From the NCBI GenBank assembly GCA_027475525.1, contig JAMWFC010000113.1, forward strand, positions 3,150,001-3,214,000: a stretch of DNA of 64,000 nucleotides, written 5' to 3'. Below are positions 45,512-55,200 of the stretch, one piece after another (within the stretch, counting starts at the first letter, position 1; the number at the start of each line of letters is the position of its first letter). The DNA is from Macrolepiota albuminosa (lineage: Eukaryota; Basidiomycota; Agaricomycetes; Agaricales; Agaricaceae). A program made the translations under genes and the position numbers. The notes beneath the pieces are model-generated. The model searched no databases, was not told the DNA's origin, and was given only the letters and a program-made list of their open reading frames with translations.

Positions 45512-47440
45512 GGTCAACCACAGAAGAAATAAACAAGTTTATCAATACAGCTACATACCCTAAAACCAAGCATGCCAGATGAGTCTCAATACATAATCTC
45601 TCTTCTGAATCCAAGGTTGAAACACAATTGAAAGATGTTCAACCTTCAGACAGCAAGTTAGCTAATACTCCAATGGAAGAATTACAATATCCCTCGCCAA
45701 CACCTGCCCCAGACATTGCTCCCACTCCAATACCCTTAAATCTGCCACCAGCTCCCCAAAAAACAATGAAGTGGAAAGACTTACCCCAACAAGACTCTTC
45801 AACACGACTAAAACAATTGCCAACCAGATACTGACAAGAATACAATGACAATTGATCCAAAAACCATAAAGCTTTTGTTGCTGTCTTCAGTCTGAGCATT
45901 AAAGATACTATGTTGTCCACTGATGCTGGTGGATGGCAAGAGGTGATTGACAAGGAATATAGCCAGTTAGTCAAAAAGGGAGTCCTCAAAGAGGTTGATG
46001 ATTTATCTCCAGGCAAGAAGGCCATGGGAAGTAAGGTCATCCTAAAAGAGAAGTTAGATAAAAACAGGAATCATGCAAAGTTTAAAGCATGTATCATAGC
46101 CCAGGGATATTCTCAAGTACCTGGCATCGACTACAACAAAACGTTTTTATTGGTGGCCAAATTTACCACACTTTATGTATTCTTAACCTTGGCAGCAACC
46201 TTAGATCTTAAAGTTCATCAGATCAACGTAATAGGCGCTTACTTGGAGGGAAAACTCAATGAGGAGATTTATATGAAGGCTCCTTACTGGAAACTTGTCA
46301 AAGCCATTTATGGGTTGAAGCAAGCTGGTAGGAAGTGAAAGGAGAAGTTGCATGAAGTTTTGATAAGTTTTGGTTTTGTATCCTTGCATGCTGACAATTG
46401 TCTTTATATCCTGCACAAAAAAGGGCAAATTATGCTTACTGTCATTATTTACATGGACAATATGCTCATAGCAAGTGCAAATACCACTTGAATTGTCTCC
46501 TTCAAAAGTGACATCAGCAAACATTTTGAAATCACAGATCTGGAAAAAATCCATTACGTCTTAGGCCTCCAGGTCAAACAAGATTGAATTAATTGTATCA
46601 TTTATTTGAATCAGTCCCTTTATATCGATTCGATCCTTGAACAGTTCAAAAGGGGTTTATATCATCCGGTATCCACTCCTCTCATGACTAATCACAATCT
46701 ATTATTGTTGCAATGTCCAAAAACTGAGGAAGACAAGACTCATACAAAATATATTCTAATGGCATCAATTACATATCACTCATAGAGTCATTACTCTATG
46801 CCATGCAAACATGCCCCGATATACAGTTTTCAGTCAATTTACTGGCTCGTTTTTCAAATGATCTAGGAATTTCCCATTTTGCAGCTTGCAAACATGTCTT
46901 ATGTTATTTGAAGGGTACAAAGGCATATTGTTTAAGGCTAGGCAGTTTGGTGAATGATGATATATGGTTGGTGGAGTGGAGTGACGCAAATTGGGCTCAA
47001 GACAACCACAATTGTCATTCTATCAGTGGATGGTGCTTCAATATAAACAGAAGCGTTATTTCGTGGTCCTCAAAAAAACAATCTGTAACTGCCACTTTGA
47101 CTGTGGAAGCAGAATACATAGCTTCATCTAACGCTACTTGCAAAGCCATTTGGCTCCAAAATCTACTCAAAGATTTGGATTTCTGACAAGTCAAAGCAAC
47201 AATCATTCATACCAACAGTATCGGCAGTATTGCCCTCTCAAAAAATCCTGTTGGACATTCACGAGCTAAGCACATCGATATATGCTATCATTTTATATGA
47301 GAACACATTTCCTGAGGAAGCATTCAATTACAACATGTCTCTACACATGAGATGATTGCGGATACCTTAACAAAGGCCTTACTTTGCGAAGCCTTTGAAA
47401 AATATTGCAAAAGCATGGGGATCGTATTGCCTTTGTCAAC
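45512..47440 (+). pseudogene. Copia-A reverse transcriptase-RNase H (3' part of polyprotein)
   Basis: This continues the polyprotein broken at 7934. The copia-type reverse transcriptase includes GWQEVIDKEYSQLVKKGV (near 45930), FKACIIAQGYSQVPGIDY, VHQINVIGAYLEGKLNEEIYM (46213-46275), AIYGLKQAGR and the active-site box YMDNML near 46451-46468, where copia elements normally have YVDD. RNase H follows with WSDANW near 46978, VEAEYIAS near 47105 and HTNSIGSIAL near 47207. Stops at 46336, 46489 and later show decay. The segment ends at a purine-rich tract (AAGTGGGAG, 47444-47452) against the 3' LTR, which serves as the polypurine tract. Confidence 0.88.
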
Positions 47441-47452
47441 GTCAAGTGGGAG

Positions 47453-47784
47453 TGTTGAGGAATGTGATGTTTGACTTTGGCTGCTACCCACTTATGACAT
47501 CACTATTTTATCATATTCACGTATGTTTCACTTTTATTTCATTATGATGTGTTTATTATCTTTAATAAGACATAACTTGTTATATACATGTCTATAAATA
47601 TTACGTGGAGACCTGGAGTCATGTCATCTCTCTTGACATTGACTCCAGGTATGTTGTTTACTTAATATCATTACATTAACTGTACTTATATATCTCTCTC
47701 GACATTGACTCCAGCCTATTATTATTTTGTCTACTGTACATGAATATACATATCATCATTGCGCTGCGCTATAATACTGCATCA
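47453..47784 (+). repeat. Copia-A 3' LTR
   Basis: This 332-bp partner of 5268-5593 carries an extra 6 bp (GCGCTGCGC run near 47760) relative to the 5' copy. It ends GCATCA and is followed by the TATAT duplication. More CpG and TG dinucleotides remain here than in the 5' copy. Confidence 0.92.
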
Positions 47785-49070
47785 TATATTGGCTTTGGAT
47801 GTGTGCAAAATTGATAAAACTGTGTTGCGCACAAATTTCCGCATGATAGTTCCGATTTTAAAGAAACCTAAAACTGTTATAAATAGCAAGTCAACTTGTC
47901 TACTTTGGATTTCCTCACTTATGCATGTGAATGGACAAATGGAAGAAGCTGAAAACCTACATGTACAAACATGGGCACTCGCTCTTGAAGCTAGGAATTT
48001 GGATCAGATTATTCGGGTTGACCTTTGGTTCGCTTTGGCTTATTTATATCAAGGCAATTTCAGGTCTGCAGAGAAATTACTTGCAACAGCTTTGAATAAT
48101 TGTTTGGGCCTCTCTACTCCATTCAGACTTCACCTGACAACAAAAGCCCATGTCAAACTCACCATAATTACCGTCAATCTAATCAAAGGAAGGCCCGGTG
48201 CAATACAAAGCTACTTCAACTTTCTGACCATCCTGAAGTGAAAACATAAGCGACCCGACCCCTCTGCCACAAATCTCTATGCAGGATATCTGGAGCTCCA
48301 CAACAATCATTTAGACATTGCACAGCATTTTTTCAAGGAAGTACAGGCAAGCTACGATGAGGATAACTTTTGGAGGCGGCGAAGGATCATTGGGCTAGCC
48401 GATCTGGCTGATCAACAAGGAAACTATGCAAGGTCAAACGCATTGTGGGCACAGTTGCTTGAATTGATTCAAGTCACACCAGATCTAATTACAAAAGCTC
48501 GCCTCACTGCGTACTTGGCAAAAGAGGGTGATGTGGAGCGTGCTCAAAAATTAATCCTTCCTATTTTCAAACATGCTTCTAAATATAAGAAGAATTCAAG
48601 GGTCCTTACACTTGTATCACTTGGCCGGAATATTTGATGTGACAGAAGGGAACTTTGGTGAAGCTGATGATCACTTCCAAACCACCAAACATAACAATTT
48701 GGACGTCTTAGACCTGTATTACTTGGTCGGAATAGTTGAACTGTCAGATGGGAAGTTCGATAAAGCTGGGAAGTACTTCCGCAAAACAATTGAAGTCTCT
48801 ATATCCTTTTCAGCCTTAGTCATCCGCGCCTATTCATATCGGGCACTTGGCGAGATTGCTGTGGTCAAAGGAGACTTGTTGAGTGCAAGGAAATATTTTG
48901 AAACTACTACCAAGCTGTGCAAGATCATGGATCTCCCAACGGAACGCCTTTATTTCTCCTTTGCATGTTATATCCCTCACAAGAAATTTGATGGATGGAA
49001 TCTATATCAAGAGGGTCATGTCATGTTCACTCATGTTGCAGACAATGCTCAAGCATGAGACCCACTTCAA
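47785..49070 (+). pseudogene. NLR-like pseudogene, 3' half (TPR repeats)
   Basis: This is the C-terminal half of the gene interrupted at 5267. After the second TATAT duplication (47785-47789) the reading frame runs LALDVCKIDKTV and then a chain of helical repeats. Examples are GQMEEAENLHVQTWALALEA, QGNFRSAEKLLATALNNC, GNYARSNALWAQLLELIQ, EGNFGEADDHF, DGKFDKAGKYFRKTIEVS and KGDLLSARKYFETTTKLC. These have the G-x-Y/F-x-x-A spacing of tetratricopeptide repeats, which form ligand- or partner-binding superhelices. A TGA at 48239, an apparent frameshift near 48600 and an end near 49058 are visible. The first half ends in an NB-ARC module, so the ancestral protein had NB-ARC followed by TPR, a known fungal NLR architecture of roughly 950 residues. 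Confidence 0.82.
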
Positions 49071-49654
49071 ATTTAATGTTTATTTTTTGGGCTTAGCACT
49101 TGTTGGTCTAATGAGATCTCAAGTGGAATGCAAACTAGTAAAAATAAAACCTAGCTGATGCACCAGGTGAGGAGGTTTGACAAGTAGTGTTTGTCAGCCA
49201 AGACCTGAGAGCCTATGTGAGAGCTATGTGAAGTGAAAGTCATCTCAGAAGTGTTAGGATATTCAGTAAAGGGCCACCACATAAACTAGATAACTGGATA
49301 CCATATAACTCTTCACATTAATCACACATGCTTTGTCTGGCCACCCTGGCCAACGAGCAGTGTTTATTGCACATGTATGTGGTGTTTCAGCACACGATAT
49401 TTTTTTTTCTCTTCTAGGAATACCCACAGATATATGTCTGTTAATCGTGTATGAGTATTCCTTTGCTCACCATATGCTCAGAATCTCAAAAGGTTCTGGA
49501 AATAGGACTATCAAACAAAAACATAATGTTCGACTTTTAGTCACAGCGTAAACTCTAACCTATTCAAGTTGGAGCCTTTTACTTTAGCATGTCTGCGCAT
49601 GGGCCCGCATTGCTGATCAAACCATGCTTGAATCCTATTGTCCACATCGCCCCA
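49071..49654. other. Spacer between NLR relic and membrane protein gene
   Basis: No supportable gene. The NLR relic (plus) and the next gene (minus) converge here, so this should hold both old 3' ends. Confidence 0.4.
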
Positions 49655-51220
49655 TCATGCATCTCCAATGACAATCGTTGTACTGTCCATTTTTGCGAAT
49701 GAGTCATCCTTTACAAAACCATCAGATACCGTTTCCGCTGACTTTTTCTTCCAGAACATCCAAGCACGAAGGATATCCTGTGGATTATGATTGAATACTG
49801 CAGAACGGAAGATTATGTAAGGTGTAAACGTACACCCTGTGTCCCAAAGATCAAAACAGCGGACACTGGCACTGATGGGGTATTAGCCAATAAACGCCTC
49901 AAAACATTGGGGTACAGTCAAAACTGACACAGGGATATCACAACGTTGAAAACGCCTCCGTGGTGTACATCAAAGAACAGGACCAAACTGAAGCTGTGCT
50001 TCCAGGTCAGACAAAGAGTACATTGAACGAAGGATCTCACTTACGTGAGAGCGATCAATCCTATAAGGGTAAACAGAGCTACTCGAAGCACCATCGATTG
50101 TGTAAATGGCGATCGTTTGAACAAAGGCCACTGGTGATGGAGGACTCTAAATATGAGGACTGCAACGGAGCCCGTCATTTATGGCGCTCTGAATGTTGGG
50201 AAACAAACCTTCAAGAATAGTAACGGGTATCAGGAGTAATGCACAAAGAGCAGTAGAAACACGACCGCTGATGAAAATCAGCCTAAAACAGCGGATAAAA
50301 AGCTGTATGTATTACTCACGGTATCCTGTTAGTAAAGCTGCAATACATGCCACTGGCGCTCACTTTCTTGACTATGTTCGGGTCTTGCGAGCCAAGCTAA
50401 AGATATGTTCATTGTAGCTCAAATGTTCGGAATACTTAGACTAACAATCAAGTTGCCGACTAAGATCACCACAAACAGCAGATAAGGAAGGACCAAAAGC
50501 TGCTGAAACATTAAAAAGCCATCAAAACCGGAAAACTGGGCTTACAGCTGTTGACGTTGTTTGTGATGGCCTGCTTTGGACACCCCTGGTTTGACTGGAT
50601 GACACCATTAAGGAGCGAGCCAGGTACCATACCTAGCATCTGGTCATTGTCTGGAACGTTAAGGGCTATTATCACTCATCGTACCTGTGTCACGAGAGCA
50701 AGCGTAGTAAAAGCTGTGCTTAAGGCAGCTGTGAATATGTGTCGACTCAAGGGATCACGGCAGCAGATCTTACAGTGGTGGGGAAGCGTAGATCATGGCG
50801 CTTTGAATGAGGCAAAGCGCAAACGGAGGCTTCGAGTCACTAGATAAATAACCACCCCAGAGAAGAAGAGTATATGCGACCGTTGAGATGACCCAAGATA
50901 TGGCGAAACTAAACCAGAGGGCGTGTCTTGGTATCGAACGAGAAAATATGACAGTCGCAAGAGTGATGAGGATCCCAAAGAGACCGAATAATTGGAAAGT
51001 AACGTAAACTTCTATGAGCTGGGCACCAAACCTGCTTTCATCCTCTGTAGTACCTGATAGCGCATCAAAAAATTTATACCTGCTACTCTGGACATCACTC
51101 ACGCAATACAAAGTTTGTCAAATTCGTCAGCGTATCGTCCAACATATAGCTCGATGACTCGCCCAGCGACGTCCACGTAGAAGAAATAAGAAAGTTAAGA
51201 GAAAGACAAGATAGAGGCAA
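49655..51220 (-). CDS. Multi-exon multi-pass (7TM-like) membrane protein
   Basis: A gene of many short exons, too fragmented to appear as one frame. The main exon, 51053-50774, encodes QLIEVYVTFQLFGLFGILI, SFAISWVISTVAYTLLLW and FALCLIQSAMIYASP, with a GTAAG donor at 50773-50769. Later exons, read with GT-AG introns, give LLVLPYLLFVVILVGNLI, then SGMYCSFTNRIP, LIFISGRVSTALCALLLIPV, MVLRVALFTLIGLIALTFSL, LLPVSAVLIFGTQ and HNPQDILRAWMFWKKKSAE. The protein ends in a soluble tail (IVIGDA) with a stop at 49655-49657. An upstream exon ends at 51103, and a 49-nt intron (51102-51054) joins it. The pattern of helices and the GTQ-DILRAW tail resemble an expanded family of seven-helix proteins in mushroom genomes; its ligand is unknown. 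The 5' end is unresolved, and one junction (50774 to the next exon) appears out of frame by one base. Confidence 0.75.
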
Positions 51221-51939
51221 AGCTCAGAAAGAAGGGTAAGAGGCAATTTGAAAAACCAGTCAATGGTAGTTCAAACGAAGCAAACAGGATCCCATGATGC
51301 TTGAATGAAACCCCCCATGATATATATATCGGTAACAAGTCCAGTTAGATAAACAAGTGATGCTGTCAATTGTGACATAAAATCATATCATCAAGGTTGA
51401 GGCCTGAGGCTGCGCTCCAGACGTACTGATAGCGACCGGTAGAATCAGGGTGATGGATAATCAAGGAAAGAAGCGCCAAACTCGTCGACTAAATTCCTTG
51501 TCCTTGGGCGCATAGTGGCGTATATGTAGGACGCACAAGCGAAGCTGAATTCCAGACAGAAATCAAACTCTGATGGGACGTTCAACTTCAAGAGAGTTGG
51601 GGGTACAGCATCCAGCAGGTAAAACGGGTCTCTGATAGATCGACTGTGTCACCTGAAACACGGTCGAAAAATAATGCGGTGAGGAGCGCTATAGCTAGGT
51701 TGCCCGCTATGGAAATTAAGTATCCCATCTGCGTAACAGGTCACGATAAAGTAACATACTTAGTTATTTAATATGTGACAGCTAGTCCAACTGACGGTGT
51801 TCCATTTCAGGCAAAACGCGTTTCCACCGCGGCCCCTCGGCGACGTCGCCGTATAGATGATTCTCTAGCCCAGAAAAAGGCTTGTACTGATGTAGTACAG
51901 CTTCGAATGGCTGTCACAAAATATCGGATCGACGGCCAT
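51221..51939. other. 5' region of the membrane protein gene
   Basis: Presumably contains the first exon(s) and promoter of the minus-strand gene. A good acceptor-like tract (pyrimidines then GAG) occurs near 51225-51240, but I could not fix a start codon. Gypsy-E inserted at the far end. Confidence 0.35.
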
Positions 51940-52168
51940 TGTTAGGCTTCGATCGTGGTCTGCAACGCAGCACGTAGGAAGCTGAATACGAAATATATAT
52001 TATAACTATATGGAAGACACTTGCGACAACATACCTGAATACGAAATGAATAGAACTAAGGAACTGCGTATTCAGGTGTCCGTAGAATGTATGTAGTCAC
52101 GTGACCGTAACTAGTAATGTGGAAGTAAAGTAGGGAAAGTGAAGATATCATATGAAGATATCATGACA
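51940..52168 (-). repeat. Gypsy-E 3' LTR
   Basis: 229 bp, TGTTAGGC to ATCATGACA on the plus strand. It contains a 10-bp inverted repeat (52034-52043 and 52067-52076) whose loop holds TGAATAGAACTA (52047-52058). Confidence 0.95.
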
Positions 52169-52270
52169 CCCGGCCCCTCCCCGTTAAGGCGCGAGCCCCC
52201 AACCCAGAGAGAAAAAAAAAGGAAAAGAAAAGAAAGAGAAAGGAACCGAAAAGAACGACACACTCCGGCA

Positions 52271-55200
52271 TCACCCCTGACGCTTCGTGCGCCTTCTCTT
52301 CCCACGCGCTTCCTCGTTGGTGCGGAACTCCTGGATCGCCTCCAGCGCATGCGGCATGTCGTACTCCCTGAGCCACTCGTCCTCGCTCTCATCGTACCCC
52401 TTCCAGCGCACCAAGAACTCCGAGATCCCCCCCCTAGTGCGCCTTTCGCGGAGAATCCTCTCAATCTCCACTTCCTCACCTGTCTCCAGCTGAACCGGCG
52501 GCGGTGGCTCCTGCCTCCGGCCCAAAATCGTATCAGTACGCGCCGGGACCAAGCAGGAGACGTGGAACACATCGTGGATGGCCCACCCATCGGGCAGGGC
52601 CAACCGATACGCTGAGTCCGAGATCTTCTGTACCACCTGGAAAGGCCCAAACCTTTTGAAGTCCAGTTTGTTGTTAGGTCGGTCCGACCGCAAATCCGCA
52701 CGCTCGAGAAAGACGCGGTCGCCGGCGACATAGTCTGGCGACTCATCCACCCACGCGTCGTGGAAACGCCGCATCCTCTCGGCCGTCAACTCGAGCAGGG
52801 CCTTCAACTCCCCCTGGACGGTACGTATCTTCTCCAACCTGTCGTCGGCCTTGGGAACTGACTGCGAATTTACCGGGTCGATCGAGAATGTGGGGTTGTA
52901 CGCGTACTCCGCGTAAAACGGCGACATGCCGATGGCTGAATGGGGTCGATTGTTATAGGCGAACTCCGCGAACGGAAGCCAATCGGTCCAGTCATCCTGA
53001 TAATAGTCGACGAAAGCGCGCAGATAAACCTCGAGCTCCTGATTTACCCTCTCCGTCTGTCCGTCAGTCTGTGGATGGTGCGCGGTTGAGAGGGCGGGTT
53101 TAATGCCCAGTCGTTCCCACATCCGCCTGGTGTACCGTGCCACAAACTGCGGCCCCCTGTCGGAGACAACCTTCTTCGGCGTGCCGTGCAAGCACCAGAC
53201 CCTTTCCATAAACGTGTCGCACATCGCGGCTGCATCGTCCGTGGAACGGGCTGGCAAGAAGTGCGCCCTCTTCGTCGACTTATCACAAACCACCTGCACC
53301 GCATCGAACCCACGTGAAGAAGGTAGCGGGCCAACATAATCTGTGGAAATATGTTGCCAGGGACCGTCGGGGACTTCCAGGGGCTGGAGCGGGCCAAACG
53401 GCTTCTGACGTCGAGGCTTGATGCGCTGGCAAGTCTCACACCCGTCGACGTATCGTTGTACGTACTCGGACATCCTTGGCCAGTAGTAGTTACGCGCCAC
53501 CAGCGCCAGCGTGTTCGCGCGACCTGGGTGTCCCGCTGGGATCGAATCGTGGTACAACTGCAATATGGTCCTCTTCACCTCCTCATTCTCCGGTACGTAC
53601 ACCAGTCCCCGAAATCGCACCAATCCATTGTCGACCTGGAAATCCTTAAGCCTCGACCGAACCAATGCCGGCGCCTTATTCAAGTCCCACAACGGCGCAA
53701 GTTTCTTGTCCGCCCTCGACGCCTGCCTAATCCGCGCCAGAATATCCCCATCCGCCAAAACCTGCTGCACCGCCGCCACCCGCCGCACCACTTCTGACTC
53801 CCCACACCTCTCCAGCGCCACCACCACCGCCCGCCGGATTCGCCTACGCTCCCCCACCCGATCGCCAGGGAGCACCTGCTGGCCTGCATTGTCCAACCCT
53901 TCCACCTCATGATCCGGTCTGCGTGACAGCCCATCCGGCCCCGCGCTGAGACGACCCGGGCGGTGGTGAATCCGAAAAACAAAACGATTCAGAAAAATGC
54001 TCCACCTCGCCTGGCGACGGTTCAGATCCCGCGCCGACATGAAATACTCCAAATTGCGGTGGTCGGAGAACACATCAACTGGGTGCGGACTGCCCTCGAG
54101 GTAAGGCCTCCACACCTCAAATGCCCTCACGACCGACAGAAGCTCTTTATCATGCACGTCGTAATTGCGTTCCGCCGGCTGCATCGCCTTGGAGAAGAAC
54201 GCTACTGGTCGCCAGTCACCCTCGCCCACCTCCTGTGACAGGACCGCCCCGACCGCAAAGTCAGACGCGTCCGTCTCCACCCGGAACGCCGCCTCCGTGT
54301 CTGGCATCATCAGCACCGGAGCCTCCACGAAAGCCCTCTTCAGTGCCACAAACGCCGCCTGCTCCTCCGGCCCCCACCGCCACAAAACATCCTTCCTCTT
54401 CAGCCGCTCCAACGGGCGCGTGATCTCTGCATAGTCCTCCACGAAACGGCGGTAAAAATTGCAGAACCCCAAGAACTGGTTAACGTGGCGCAAGTTCCGA
54501 GGCGTTGGCCACTCCGTCACCCCGCTGACCTTCACGGGGTCCATCCCCACATGTCCCGGAGATATCTTCAGCCCCAAATAGTCAACTTCCGTCGTACGAA
54601 AACGGCACTTCTCAGGCTTCAAGAATAGATCAGCCTCGCGCAGACGGCGCAGGACCTCCCGGACATGAGCGTCATGCTGCGTCGGGTCCTCCGAAAAGAT
54701 AATGATATCGTCCAAGTAGAGCACCACGTAAACGTCGACTAGGTCATGAAAAAGATCGTTCACCATCCGCTGAAAAGCCGCTGGGGCGTTGCGCAAACCA
54801 AACTGCATGACCAGGAACTCGAACTGACCGTAGCGTGTGCGAAAAGACGTCTTCCACTCATCTCCGTGCCGGATCCTGACATTGTAGTAGCCCCACCTCA
54901 TGTCAAGAGTGGTGAACACCTTTGCCGCACGTAGTCGATCCAACAGCTCCGTCGTGAGCGGAATCGGGTACGCATCCGGTCGTGTAACAGCGTTAAGGGC
55001 ACGAAAATCGACGACCAGACGCAACGAACCATCTTTCTTCCTGACGAAGAAAACTGGAGCTCCGCAAGGAGCACTCGATGGCCGTATGTATCCTTTCGCC
55101 AAATTCTCGTCGATGAACTCACGTAGTGCCCGTAGTTCTGCCGGTGCCAGCTGGTACAGCTTGCCCGGAGGAGGGATCGACGCGCCGTCGATAAGGTCGA

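Larger units (their letters stand above)
5268..47784 (+). mobile_element. Copia-A: Ty1/copia LTR retrotransposon (outermost host element)
   Basis: LTRs lie at 5268-5593 and 47453-47784. They start TGTTGAGG and end GCATCA, and are flanked by the 5-bp duplication TATAT (5263-5267 and 47785-47789). Domain order is gag, protease, integrase, reverse transcriptase, RNase H, which defines Ty1/copia. The element itself is only about 4.9 kb; Gypsy-B interrupts it between the integrase C-terminus (7934) and the reverse transcriptase (45512). Its genes are full of stops. The LTRs differ at about 29 positions, nearly all transitions. It inserted into the NLR-like gene and split it. Confidence 0.93.
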
